Origin: Massilia niastensis DSM 21313
GTDB taxonomy: Bacteria > Pseudomonadota > Gammaproteobacteria > Burkholderiales > Burkholderiaceae_D
Direction of reading: 5' to 3'
Assembly (NCBI RefSeq): GCF_000382345.1
Contig: NZ_KB908077.1
Coordinates: 1-64,000 of the forward strand
Length of the DNA: 64,000 bases
Shown piece after piece: positions 9,049 through 17,448 of the stretch. The notes below the pieces were generated by a model. The model searched no databases and was not told the DNA's origin. It saw nothing but the letters and a program-made list of their open reading frames with translations. How positions within the stretch are numbered: the stretch's first letter is position 1; each line of letters opens with the position of its first letter. A program made the translations under genes and the position numbers.

Positions 9049-9071
9049 TTCATCCGCGTCCGGCGCCTCGT

Positions 9072-9467
9072 TCATTGATTTGTGCCTGGCACACCTCCCG
9101 CAAGATGCCCCCCTTCGCCTTCCCAGTTGGCGACCTCGGGATCCAGGTCGACTCCAGGCGGGCGATACACGCCGGTTTTCGTCACTGCCAGGTCGATTTC
9201 TTGAGGTGTAAGCAAGACTGATGTCTTGCAGGTGACGACGCCCACGGCATTGACCCTCAGGGTCAGCGCCGCGGCGGTGGCATTGTCAGGCAGCTCGCCA
9301 ATGATGACGACATCCTTGTCTCCGAACACGAAATAAAACGCCTCGACCGACCCGCCGAGTGACTTGAACAATTCATCGACAGCCGCGCGCCGCCGCGTGC
9401 CGCCTTCCTTCAGCAGACCACTGACACCTTCGCTGAGATAGCTCGCTTCAACCAGATACTTAGCCAT
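9072..9467 (-). CDS. GYD domain-containing protein
   Basis: The 131-residue protein matches the small ferredoxin-like GYD family: MAKYLVEASYLSEGVSGLLKEGGTRRRAAVDEL near the N terminus, then EAFYFVFGDKDVVIIGELPD, then LRVNAVGVVTCKTSVLLTPQEIDLAV. The family is common but has no agreed biochemical role. The start at 9467 has GGAAGGAG 7 nt upstream; the longer open frame to 9695 has no ribosome binding site and atypical sequence. It lies downstream of the large biosynthetic block but 178 bp from its last gene, so it is probably separately transcribed. Confidence 0.88.
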   Translation of the reverse strand: MAKYLVEASYLSEGVSGLLKEGGTRRRAAVDELFKSLGGSVEAFYFVFGDKDVVIIGELPDNATAAALTLRVNAVGVVTCKTSVLLTPQEIDLAVTKTGVYRPPGVDLDPEVANWEGEGGHLAGGVPGTNQ

Positions 9468-9645
9468 GTGAGCTCCTTCCAGGTTTAACGCTCCAGTCGC
9501 AGCAGCGCCGGCTGATGCCGTCCGCAACGGCCTATCGAGGACGTCATGGTGAAACGAGTGTACTCCTGTTTCACGACCGGCCATCGCTCCTTTTGGGCTC
9601 GACAATCCCGGCCTGCTCATGCACTCGCGCATGTCTTCGCCGCCC

Positions 9646-10356
9646 TCATCCGGTCCTGTTGACCGGCACTGGCGTGACAGCGGCGGGAAGCGCACCCATG
9701 CGGCGCGCCGGCGTGCCTGCCCAGGTTTCTCCCGCGCGGATGCAGGTTCGCTTCGTCACCACCGAATTGGCGGCGACGATCGCGCCATCGCCGATGCTTG
9801 CACCTGCCAGCACCACCGCGTGAGCGCCTATCGTGACGTTGTTGCCGATCGAGATGCGGTAGTGGGCGATCGCCCCGCCCTCGATCACGTGCGGCACCAG
9901 CAGCGCCGATTCGCCCACCAGCGTGTTGCCGCCGATGGTCACGAACATGGGATCGAAAATGATGCCTGCGCTATAGCTGTTGGCGCCGAGCCGCGCGCCC
10001 AGGGCCAGGTACACCAGGCGCATGAGCGGAATCGGGATGGCCCGGCAACGGATCAGCGTATTCAGGAGAAACAGGTAATACAGGATATACACCTGGTAGC
10101 GGAACTCCTGCTCGCCGCCGGCCCCGATCGCCCCCTCGCGCAGCGGTGCGATCCACAGGAGCAGCCGATGCTGCGCAACCGCATAGGCGTAGAGACACAC
10201 GATCGCCGCGGCGCCGACCGCGACGCCGCGCATGTCCCCCAGGGCGTGCAGGTAGCGTCCGCACCACCACGCCGTCCCTGCCGCCAGGGCCAGCACCGGT
10301 GCAAGCAGGACCAGGAATGCGGCGATGGCGCTCCAGCGCATCGGCCGCATCGTCAT
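9646..10356 (-). CDS. Membrane-anchored hexapeptide-repeat (left-handed beta-helix) acyltransferase
   Basis: The 236-residue protein has three N-terminal hydrophobic segments (around 8-28, 38-58 and 82-95) followed by imperfect hexapeptide repeats: LGARLGANSYSAGIIF, VTIGGNTLVGESALL, ISIGNNVTIGAHAVVLAGASIGDGAIVAANSVV. It ends with AGTPARRM, like the WcaF/LacA O-acetyltransferase group. Such enzymes transfer acetyl or acyl groups to sugars or other hydroxyls. The ATG overlaps the glycosyltransferase stop as ATGA (10353-10356), so it is coupled to that gene. As the last gene of the PKS block, it may acylate the glycosylated product at the inner membrane. An exopolysaccharide substrate cannot be excluded. 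Confidence 0.85.
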   Translation of the reverse strand: MTMRPMRWSAIAAFLVLLAPVLALAAGTAWWCGRYLHALGDMRGVAVGAAAIVCLYAYAVAQHRLLLWIAPLREGAIGAGGEQEFRYQVYILYYLFLLNTLIRCRAIPIPLMRLVYLALGARLGANSYSAGIIFDPMFVTIGGNTLVGESALLVPHVIEGGAIAHYRISIGNNVTIGAHAVVLAGASIGDGAIVAANSVVTKRTCIRAGETWAGTPARRMGALPAAVTPVPVNRTG

Positions 10357-11693
10357 GCACCGCCGGCCTGGGCGAGCCGGGGCTGCTCGCCCAGGCCCAC
10401 ATGCGCAAGGACGTCGTCGGTCATGTTGTCCAGGCTGAAACGGGCCGCGATCGCGCGCGTATTGGCGACCAGGCCACGGTGCAGCGCCTTGTCGACCAGC
10501 AGGCGTTCGAGCTGGCGCGCCAGGTCGCCGCTGTCCCACGCCTTGAAGGTCAGCCCGCCCGCCTTGCCGCCCTGCTGGATCACTTCGCCGATGCCACCGT
10601 AATCCGGCACCAGCACCGGTGCGCCGTGGCTCATCGCTTCAGCGACCACCAGGCCGAAGGGTTCGCGGTTCACCGAGGGATACACCACGCAGTGGCTGTG
10701 CGCGAACAGCGCGTCGCGCACCTCGTTCGGCACCGACCCGGCATGGAACACCGCCAGGCCGAGGTGCTCGGCGAGATCGGCGAGCACCTTGCGGTAGGCG
10801 GTGCCCTTGGCGGTGGAGCCGCAGATCACCAGCTGCATCGGCAGCTTGCGGCCGGCCAGCTGGCGCGCGGCGTACAGCAGCAGGTCGACGCCCTTCTCGA
10901 CGTCCTGGCGGCCCAGGTAGACCACCATCGGGTAGTGCGGCGACAGGCCGGGAAACACCGCCTTGAGCCGGGCGAACGAGGCCTTGCTGTCGCGCTTGGG
11001 CAGTTCGACCCCGTTGTACACCACCTCCAGCTGCTTGCGCGGCACCGCCAGCTCCTCGACGATGCGGTCGATGTAGTCGGCGCTGACGGCGATCGCCGGC
11101 CATGGCGATCCGCGCAGCACCTCGCCCAGCCGCGCGCGGAACGGCTCCAGCAGGCCGAGCCGCTTCGCATGCGCGGCGAACTGCTCGTCGCCCTGGAAGG
11201 TCAGCAGGTACTCGAAGCCCCCGCGCATCTGCTTCGCCGCCAGCGCCAGCGGTCCGATCGAGGCGTAGCTCATCATCAGGTGCGTGGCCCCGTCGCGCGC
11301 CAGGAAGTCGGCCAGGCGCCGCGCCAGCGCCCTGTCGCCCTCCGCCCTCCCGTACAGCGCGCCCACCATGTTGCCGAGCAGCCGGTCGACATAGCCGCTG
11401 CGTCCCTGCACCACGCGCACCCTGAAAGGCTTGGGCAACAGGAACAGCAGGCGGCCGAGCACCCGGTCGAGCAGCCAGGATGGGCGTCCGAAGTGGTAGC
11501 GGGTGCCGTGGCACAGCACACGCTGGACGATTCCCGGGTCGGCCATCTCTTCATTGGTTTCCATCATCCAGTACACGACGACCTTGTAGCCGCGCCGGTG
11601 CAGCATGTTGGCCAGCGCAAGGTCGCGCACGGTGGCGCCCAGGAAGTCGCCGCTGCCCATCGTGACGAAAGCAAAAACCGGTGCCTGACTCAT
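10353..11693 (-). CDS. GT4-family glycosyltransferase
   Basis: This 446-residue GT-B glycosyltransferase has a Rossmann-like N terminus (FVTMGSGDFLGATVRDLALANMLHRRGYKVVVYW), the hinge VVYNGVELPKRDS, the donor-domain start YPMVVYLGRQDVEKGVDLL, and the E-x7-E motif in EPFGLVVAEAMSHGAPVLV. Family members transfer a sugar from a nucleotide-sugar donor with retention. AGGAG lies upstream of the start ATG. It follows the outer-membrane protein by 38 nt and overlaps the acyltransferase by 4 nt. Within this operon its likeliest acceptor is the polyketide or phenolic lipid, by analogy with the glycosyltransferase of heterocyst glycolipid clusters. This is inferred from context only. Confidence 0.88.
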   Translation of the reverse strand: MSQAPVFAFVTMGSGDFLGATVRDLALANMLHRRGYKVVVYWMMETNEEMADPGIVQRVLCHGTRYHFGRPSWLLDRVLGRLLFLLPKPFRVRVVQGRSGYVDRLLGNMVGALYGRAEGDRALARRLADFLARDGATHLMMSYASIGPLALAAKQMRGGFEYLLTFQGDEQFAAHAKRLGLLEPFRARLGEVLRGSPWPAIAVSADYIDRIVEELAVPRKQLEVVYNGVELPKRDSKASFARLKAVFPGLSPHYPMVVYLGRQDVEKGVDLLLYAARQLAGRKLPMQLVICGSTAKGTAYRKVLADLAEHLGLAVFHAGSVPNEVRDALFAHSHCVVYPSVNREPFGLVVAEAMSHGAPVLVPDYGGIGEVIQQGGKAGGLTFKAWDSGDLARQLERLLVDKALHRGLVANTRAIAARFSLDNMTDDVLAHVGLGEQPRLAQAGGA

Positions 11694-11731
11694 CTCGTTC
11701 TCCTCGGTGACATGGATTGCCGGACGCGCGC

Positions 11732-12916
11732 CTAGAAGGTGTAGGAAGCGCCGACGAATATGGATTTGCGCAACAGGCTGCCGAATTCGCTGGTGCGGCT
11801 GCCGTGATAGAAAGTGGGGATCGCATACAGCTGCCAGTGGTCCCCCAGTTCGTATTCGAGATTGACGACCAGCTGGGAAGACTTGTCATCCAGGTTCCGG
11901 ACCAGGCGCGCCGCCAGGTTCAGCTTGCCCGCGATCCTGGTATCGGCGTACTGCAGCATCGCGTAGCGGCGCCGCACCAGCGGGCGGACCGGGTCGACCA
12001 GGGCGCCGCGCAGCGCCAGGCAGGCCTGGATCGACAGGCGGATGCAGCCATCGTCGCGATAAAAATATTCCGCCGACAGCTTCGCCCCCTGTTCGAAGGT
12101 GTAGGAAGCGCCGACCAGCAACTGGCGGTCGCGCCGCTGCGGCAGCAGGCTCTCCTCGCGCCGGGCGGCGCTGCCCTCGGCGTGCAGCGAGACGGACTCG
12201 GACACGTCCCAGCCGGCGAAGCCGCCGACACGGGTTTCTTCCCCGTCTCCGCGCGAGACGACCAGCGACAGGAAGTAGCCGTCGCCGGTGTAGTCGACCT
12301 TCGCCGCGTTGGCCTTGCGGTAGCGGTTGACCTGGTCGAGACGTCCGCGCCCGGTGTTGGAAATCAGGGAGATCGTCAAGGAGGAGCTGGCCACGTAGAC
12401 GACGCGCGCGTAATCGAGCCCGGGCAGCTCGAGGTTCGGATTGTTCCTGCCGTTGCTCGCGTTGAAGGGATTCGACGGCGACAGCAGCGCGGAGGGGCCC
12501 CACTGCAGGTTCTCCCTGCCGTAACTGAGGATCAGGCGGTCGTGCAGCCGGTAGCGCACCGACCCCTCGTTGATGTAGGCGCGGTCCTGGCGCGTGTCGA
12601 ACTGCAGCAGGTCGGCATACAGGGTGCGCGTCCGGCTCCACTGGAAGCGCGGCTTCAGGTCGAGTTCGAGCTGGCGCCACTTCAGGTTGAAATCCGGGCG
12701 CAGGTCGAGTTCCTTCTGGGTGCGCGGCGTGCCCAGCACATTGATCGTGTTGACGAACGTCTCGGCCGGTTCCTGGTGCAGCGCGAAGCCGAATACATTC
12801 ACGCGCGAGAAAAAGCCGGCGCGCAGCTCCTCGCCCAGGCTCGCCGGTTCATCGGCCAGGCATGCGCCGCAGGCCAGTCCCAAAGCCGCCAGCGGCAGCA
12901 TCCTTCGTCGTCGCAT
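11732..12916 (-). CDS. Predicted outer-membrane beta-barrel protein of the PKS operon
   Basis: The 394-residue protein has a signal peptide (MRRRRMLPLAALGLACGACLA) and long alternating amphipathic stretches such as QLELDLKPRFQW, GSVRYRLHDRLILSYGRENLQWGP and KLSAEYFYRD. It ends with the aromatic C-terminal strand KSIFVGASYTF, whose final Phe is the Bam recognition signature. I do not recognise the family. RENLQWGPSALLSPSNPF is a distinctive motif for a homology search. AGGAG precedes the ATG, and the gap to the LolA-like gene is 10 nt. As the only outer-membrane component of an operon with an ABC exporter and a periplasmic lipid-carrier-like protein, it may place or export the product, but this is inferred. 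Confidence 0.75.
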   Translation of the reverse strand: MRRRRMLPLAALGLACGACLADEPASLGEELRAGFFSRVNVFGFALHQEPAETFVNTINVLGTPRTQKELDLRPDFNLKWRQLELDLKPRFQWSRTRTLYADLLQFDTRQDRAYINEGSVRYRLHDRLILSYGRENLQWGPSALLSPSNPFNASNGRNNPNLELPGLDYARVVYVASSSLTISLISNTGRGRLDQVNRYRKANAAKVDYTGDGYFLSLVVSRGDGEETRVGGFAGWDVSESVSLHAEGSAARREESLLPQRRDRQLLVGASYTFEQGAKLSAEYFYRDDGCIRLSIQACLALRGALVDPVRPLVRRRYAMLQYADTRIAGKLNLAARLVRNLDDKSSQLVVNLEYELGDHWQLYAIPTFYHGSRTSEFGSLLRKSIFVGASYTF

Positions 12917-12926
12917 CGCGTTCTCC

Positions 12927-13697
12927 TCATCGCATGAACAGGTTCAGGTCGAACACGTAGTCCGGAACCGGTTCGACCCGCGGGCTGCGAAGGTTCAGGT
13001 AAGTCACCGAGCCATTCATCAACTCGTTGCGCAAGGTGATGCGCGACAGGAAGGGGCGCGCCTGGCCTTCCAGCCTGACCGCATTCCCGTAATCCATCGT
13101 GGCGGACTTGAATTTTTTCCCCGACACGGTGTAGTAGTCCGCCTTGATGCCGGTCCGGCTCTGCTTCGACACCCAGTAGACGATGCGGTCATAGGTCAGC
13201 TTGTCTTCCTTGGCCTTGAGATCGAAGACGTAGCACGGCTCGCCGTCGACCGTCTCGTCCGGCAGGCGCGTGGCGGCATAGTTTTCGGCGTAGTTGGTCG
13301 AGGCGATATCGCCGTAGGCGGCCTCGCCCATCAGTTTCTGGCGCTGCGAGACCGGGACCGGCTTGCTCAGGCCCGGCTTGTAGAACCACATGCTGGTATT
13401 CAGCATCAGGATCTTGTTGCCGCGGTACTTGGCGGGCGCCAGGCTGGTGCCGGCGATATTGAAGGCGCGGACCTTGATGTCGTACACCAGCGTGTCGGTG
13501 GTGCGCTCGTTGTCCTTCGATTCGATGCTCACTTCCCAGCCCATCCCGCTGACGTTGCCGCGCGCCTCGTCGGCGGCCTTGAGGATGGCCTGGTTGCCTG
13601 GCACCGCGTCGGCCCAGGCCGGCGGCGACAGCAGCGCGGCCAGCAGCAGCGGCAGCAGCGGCCGCGCGGCGGATCGGAATTCGGGTTTGGCAGTCAT
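12927..13697 (-). CDS. LolA-like outer membrane lipoprotein-sorting family protein
   Basis: The 256-residue periplasmic protein has a signal peptide (LLPLLLAALLSPPAWADA). Its body matches the 'outer membrane lipoprotein-sorting protein' family (LolA/LolB-like fold): ADEARGNVSGMGWEVSIESK, MLNTSMWFYKPG, PCYVFDLKAKEDKLTYDRIVYWVSKQSRTGIKADYY. Related proteins often sit next to FtsX-type permeases and carry lipids across the periplasm. The start MTAKPEF has GGAAGGAG 8 nt upstream, and the gene is 13 nt after the permease. It probably accepts a lipid from the ABC exporter and passes it outward. Whether the cargo is a lipoprotein or the phenolic lipid is unknown. Confidence 0.8.
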   Translation of the reverse strand: MTAKPEFRSAARPLLPLLLAALLSPPAWADAVPGNQAILKAADEARGNVSGMGWEVSIESKDNERTTDTLVYDIKVRAFNIAGTSLAPAKYRGNKILMLNTSMWFYKPGLSKPVPVSQRQKLMGEAAYGDIASTNYAENYAATRLPDETVDGEPCYVFDLKAKEDKLTYDRIVYWVSKQSRTGIKADYYTVSGKKFKSATMDYGNAVRLEGQARPFLSRITLRNELMNGSVTYLNLRSPRVEPVPDYVFDLNLFMR

Positions 13698-13710
13698 CAC
13701 AGCTCCTTCC

Positions 13711-14958
13711 TCAGGCATAGCCCAACGCGTTCGTAATCGGCATCCGCGCGGCCTTGCGCGCGGGGAGAATCGCAGACAGCATCGAGAGCAGCATCAGCAC
13801 CGCGGTGCTGAACAGCCAGAACTGCGGCACCAGGTGGATTTCCAGCGGCACCCGGCGCGCCAGCTGCGGCGGGACCCAGGTCGGCTGCAGCCAGCCGACC
13901 AGCGCGACGACCAGCAGGGTGAGCGTGATGCCGAGCACCGAACCGACGCCGCCCAGCACCACGCTTTCCAGCGAAAACAGCGACACGATGCCGCGGCGCT
14001 TGACGCCCAGCGCGCGCAGCGTGCCGATCTCGCGGGTACGCTCCATGACCGCCATCGTGAAGGTGTTCACCACGCTCATCACCACGATCGTGAACACGAT
14101 CAGGAAGCTGATCGCGAAGATCACGTCGAACATCGTCTTGACCTTGGTGTAGAACGGCGACAGTTCGTTCCAGGTCTTGACCTCGAGGTCGAGTCCGGCC
14201 GCGTCCAGCTCGCGCGCCAGCACGGCCCGCATCGCCCCGGCGTCCACGCCGCGCTCGAGCAGCACGGTGACCCGGTCGACCTGGCCGGTGTCGTACAGGC
14301 CCTGGGCGAACTGGAGCGGCACCAGGGCCAGCTTGTCTTCGAGCGCCTCGACCGGCGCGTCGATCAGCTGGTAAAGCTGGGCGTCGAGCGCATTCACCTG
14401 GCCGCTGATGGTCGGCGCCATCGCCACCGCGGTATCGCCCAGTTTCAGGTTGAGTGCGCGCGCCAGGCCATGGCTGACGCCGATCCCGCTGGCGACCCGG
14501 TCGGACAGCGCCCGGCCGTCGTACAGCTTGACCCTGGCGCCGCGCCCGCCCAGCTTGCCGATCGCCTCCACGTCGGACGGCACCCGGCCCGAGGCGACGA
14601 AGATCGTGGACACTTGGCCATTGCTGAGCATTCCAGAAATCTGCAGCTGCGGGGTACCGACCAGCACCTGCGGATGGCGATGCAGCACCTGCCGGATGCC
14701 GGCCACCTGCTGTTCGTCCAGCAGATACTGCGTCGGATCGAGCCTGCCCTTGTCGAGGAAGCCTTTGCGGAACACCGTCAGGTGCCCGTTCGCCTCGCCG
14801 TAGATATAGCTTTCCTGGAGACTGGTGAAGATATAGGTGGTAAAGCCGCCCAGGACATTCACGGCCAGGAAGCCGAGGGCGATCGCCAGCACGGTGAACA
14901 GCGAACGGCGCCCGTTGCGAAACAGGTTGCGCACCGCGAGCGTGATCCAGGTCAGCAT
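13711..14958 (-). CDS. ABC transporter permease, MacB/LolCE (FtsX) type
   Basis: The 415-residue protein has the fold of LolC/E and MacB permeases. One TM lies near the N terminus (RSLFTVLAIALGFLAVNVLGG), then a ~220-residue periplasmic MacB_PCD domain, then three C-terminal TMs (VIFAISFLIVFTIVVMSVVNTF, SVLGITLTLLVVALVGWL, LFSTAVLMLLSMLSAIL). The cytoplasmic motif VMERTREIGTLRALGVKRRGI is the FtsX signature. These transporters extract lipidic or amphipathic substrates from the outer leaflet rather than pumping across the bilayer. The start overlaps the ATPase stop by 7 nt. No membrane-fusion protein gene is present, which favours a Lol-like over a MacAB-like mode. Confidence 0.92.
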   Translation of the reverse strand: MLTWITLAVRNLFRNGRRSLFTVLAIALGFLAVNVLGGFTTYIFTSLQESYIYGEANGHLTVFRKGFLDKGRLDPTQYLLDEQQVAGIRQVLHRHPQVLVGTPQLQISGMLSNGQVSTIFVASGRVPSDVEAIGKLGGRGARVKLYDGRALSDRVASGIGVSHGLARALNLKLGDTAVAMAPTISGQVNALDAQLYQLIDAPVEALEDKLALVPLQFAQGLYDTGQVDRVTVLLERGVDAGAMRAVLARELDAAGLDLEVKTWNELSPFYTKVKTMFDVIFAISFLIVFTIVVMSVVNTFTMAVMERTREIGTLRALGVKRRGIVSLFSLESVVLGGVGSVLGITLTLLVVALVGWLQPTWVPPQLARRVPLEIHLVPQFWLFSTAVLMLLSMLSAILPARKAARMPITNALGYA

Positions 14959-15680
14959 GATTGCCCCCGCAGCGCAATGACGCCGGATGCGGCGTGGTCA
15001 TCCGTCACCACGCCGTCGCACAGCGTGATGCGGCGATCGACCCGCTCCAGCAGGCGTTCGTCGTGGGTGGAAAACACGAAGGCCGTCCCTTCGCTCTTGC
15101 TGATCGCGCGCATCAGCGCGATGACCCTCAGCGCGTTGTCCGAGTCGAGATTCGCGGTCGGCTCGTCCGCGACCACCAGCGCGGGCGCCCCGACCAGGGC
15201 GCGCGCGATCGCCACGCGCTGCTGCTGTCCGCCCGACAGCTTCGCGGGCCGGTGCGCCAGGTGGCCGCCCAATCCGACTTCGTTCAGGCGCGCCGTCGCC
15301 GCCGCCCGCGCTTCGCGCGCCGGCGTCCCGTCGATCTGCAGGGGCAGCATGACGTTTTCCAGCGCCGACAGCACCGGCACCAGGTTAAAGCTCTGGAACA
15401 CGAAGCCGATCGAGCTGTTGCGCAACTCGCTGCGCTGCTCGTCCGACAGCCCGGCCACGTCCTGGCCCTTGAAGCTGACGCTGCCCGACGAAGGCGTATC
15501 GAGCAGCCCGATCAGGTTGCAGAAGGTCGACTTGCCCGAGCCCGAAGGGCCCCACACCGCCACGAACTCGCCCGGCATGATCGCCCCGCTGACGCCCTTC
15601 AGGGCGTCGATCCGGCTTTCGCCGAGCAGGTAATGTTTGCTGACACCGCGCATCTCGAGCAGCGCTAGGGATTTCGACAT
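14952..15680 (-). CDS. ABC transporter ATP-binding protein, LolD/MacB type
   Basis: The 242-residue ATPase has Walker A GPSGSGKST, a Q-loop in FVFQSFNLVPVLSALENVMLP, the signature LSGGQQQRVAIARAL, Walker B LVVADEPTANLDS and the switch His in FSTHDERLL. It belongs to the LolD/MacB/FtsE group that powers FtsX-type permeases. GGAG lies 7 nt upstream of the ATG at 15680. It starts 13 nt after the dehydratase-PPTase gene and overlaps the permease gene. The position within the biosynthetic operon makes export of the polyketide-derived lipid the natural proposal, as DevA does for heterocyst glycolipids. Confidence 0.94.
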   Translation of the reverse strand: MSKSLALLEMRGVSKHYLLGESRIDALKGVSGAIMPGEFVAVWGPSGSGKSTFCNLIGLLDTPSSGSVSFKGQDVAGLSDEQRSELRNSSIGFVFQSFNLVPVLSALENVMLPLQIDGTPAREARAAATARLNEVGLGGHLAHRPAKLSGGQQQRVAIARALVGAPALVVADEPTANLDSDNALRVIALMRAISKSEGTAFVFSTHDERLLERVDRRITLCDGVVTDDHAASGVIALRGQSC

Positions 15681-15693
15681 GAGGTTCTCCAGA

Positions 15694-17448
15694 TTAACGG
15701 GCAATGGCGGCGGTATCGAAGGCGATGACGAACTCGCCGTCCTGGCCGGTGTGGACCTGCGTGGCGGCGCCGCTCGCGGCATGCCGCATGTGCAGGCTGA
15801 AGTCAGGCGCCAGCGACTGCGCTTCGAAGCGGTGCGGCCCGCCGGCGACGCCGGTACCCAGCCGTTTGCCGAAGGCTTCCTTGGCGCACCACAGCCGTGT
15901 GATCCACGCATCGCGTTCGGCATCCGGCACGGCGGCGAGCAGTTCGCGCTCCCGCGCCGTGCAGAAGCTCGCCACGCAGTGCTCGTCGCGCGGGACGATC
16001 TTCTCGATATCGACGCCGACCGCGGCGCCGGACGCCAGCGCGATCGCCTGGCCGCCGGCATGCGCGATGCCGATGCGGGGCGCCGGCCGGCCGGGCGGCC
16101 AGCACGCCACCTCCGGCTGGCCGGCGGCGTCGTTGACGATCGCGAAGGCCGCGGGATGCAGGCCGGGATGGCCGCACCAGGCGCGCGCCGCGTCCTTGGC
16201 GGCGATCCGTCCCAACAGCCAGTCGTGCTGGCGCGCAGGCTGCCCGGACTTCGCGGCGAACGCCGGCCACTCGCTGCCGTGCAGGTAGTGGCGCGCCAGC
16301 AGCGCCAGGTCGAAACCCTTCAGCGCCTGGGCCGACATCCGCCGGCAGGCGACGCCGGCGCCGGGCGTCTGCCGCTCCTCGCTGAGCAGGGTATGCGCGG
16401 GCTGCCGCTGGAACGCGACCAGCTGCGGCGCCCAGTCGAACTGCCAGGATTTCCAGCCGCTGATCCGCAGCCAGAGACCGCCCTGGCCGTCGCCGATCTC
16501 GACGTCCGCGATCAGCATCTTCAGCTGCTGGTCGACGACCTGCAGGCGGATCGGCAGGCGCGTCCCCGGCGCGGGCGTCGGACCATGCAGGTCCAGCCGC
16601 TCCAGGCCGATCGGGAACGCCGCGCGCCCCTGCCGCATGGCCCACACCGCCGCCAGCTGGCCCACCGTGTCGAGCAGGGCCGCATCGGTCAGCAGTTGCG
16701 GCCGCCGCTGGCCCGCGAACCAGTCGTCGGCACGGCGCGCCAGCAGTTCTGCGGCGGCGCCGTGCGCGCCGACGGCGACCTGCCCCACCAGCCCCTGGAA
16801 GCGCGGGCCGTGGAACAGGTGGCGCTCGCCATACAGCGCCACCGCGTCCTGCGCCGTACTGGCGCCGAGCGGCGGCAGCACCGGCTGCGCGGCCTCGTGA
16901 TGGGTGCCGAAGCAGACCGTCGCATCGATCGCGGCCGTGCCGGCATCGCCGGCGAAGACCTGCACCGCGATACGCGTGCTTCCTCCTGGCGCCCGCTGGT
17001 CCAGCACGCGGCCTTCGATGCGCAGATCCAGCGCGCCGCCCTCTTCGAGCGCGATCCAGCGGCGCGCCGTGACCGACTCGAAGCCGACCAGGCCCTGCCC
17101 GGGCGCCAGGCAGGCGGCGGTTTCCGCCATCGCCTCGAGGCTGACCGTCATCGGCAGCACCGGGAAGCAGTCGGCCATGGGCTTGACCCCGGGCGCGTAC
17201 ACGAAACTGTGGTCGGCCAGGTACAGGTCGTGCTCGAGCGCCAGGCGGCGCGCGACAGTGATGCCGGCGCCCGGCCGGAAGCCGTGCACCGCCCCGACGA
17301 ACGGCAGCACGGGCAGCACGGGCGGCACCGGCGGCGTGGCGGCGGCCGGCGGCCGCGGCTCCGGCGCGGTCTCCGCCTGAGCCGCCTCGAACATGCGGCC
17401 GATGACGGGCATGGCGCCCGGCGCCAGCATGTTGTTCAGGTGTGCCAT
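15694..17448 (-). CDS. Polyketide dehydratase (hot-dog) fused to 4'-phosphopantetheinyl transferase
   Basis: This 584-residue two-function protein has, after a Pro/Ala-rich leader (about 25-50), a PS-DH double hot-dog fold. Its first half has the catalytic His in LADHSFVYAPGVK and the downstream LPMTVSLEAMAE helix. The second half has YGERHLFHGPRFQG and the Asp/Gln motif DAALLDTVGQ. Residues about 450-565 form a Sfp-type PPTase with Mg-binding GVDIEKIVPR and WCAKEAFGK. The DH would dehydrate 3-hydroxyacyl-ACP, and the PPTase would activate the synthase ACP. The start ATG overlaps the type III PKS stop (TGATG). The synthase itself has KR and ER-like domains but no DH, so this protein supplies the missing step in trans. 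Confidence 0.88.
   Translation of the reverse strand: MAHLNNMLAPGAMPVIGRMFEAAQAETAPEPRPPAAATPPVPPVLPVLPFVGAVHGFRPGAGITVARRLALEHDLYLADHSFVYAPGVKPMADCFPVLPMTVSLEAMAETAACLAPGQGLVGFESVTARRWIALEEGGALDLRIEGRVLDQRAPGGSTRIAVQVFAGDAGTAAIDATVCFGTHHEAAQPVLPPLGASTAQDAVALYGERHLFHGPRFQGLVGQVAVGAHGAAAELLARRADDWFAGQRRPQLLTDAALLDTVGQLAAVWAMRQGRAAFPIGLERLDLHGPTPAPGTRLPIRLQVVDQQLKMLIADVEIGDGQGGLWLRISGWKSWQFDWAPQLVAFQRQPAHTLLSEERQTPGAGVACRRMSAQALKGFDLALLARHYLHGSEWPAFAAKSGQPARQHDWLLGRIAAKDAARAWCGHPGLHPAAFAIVNDAAGQPEVACWPPGRPAPRIGIAHAGGQAIALASGAAVGVDIEKIVPRDEHCVASFCTARERELLAAVPDAERDAWITRLWCAKEAFGKRLGTGVAGGPHRFEAQSLAPDFSLHMRHAASGAATQVHTGQDGEFVIAFDTAAIAR

Larger units (their letters stand above)
8922..9053 (+). repeat. 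Direct repeat copy 2 (tRNA-Lys plus terminator)
   Basis: Second copy of the block at 4577-4706, same orientation, containing the tRNA and its terminator with small changes in the 3' flank. Confidence 0.8.
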
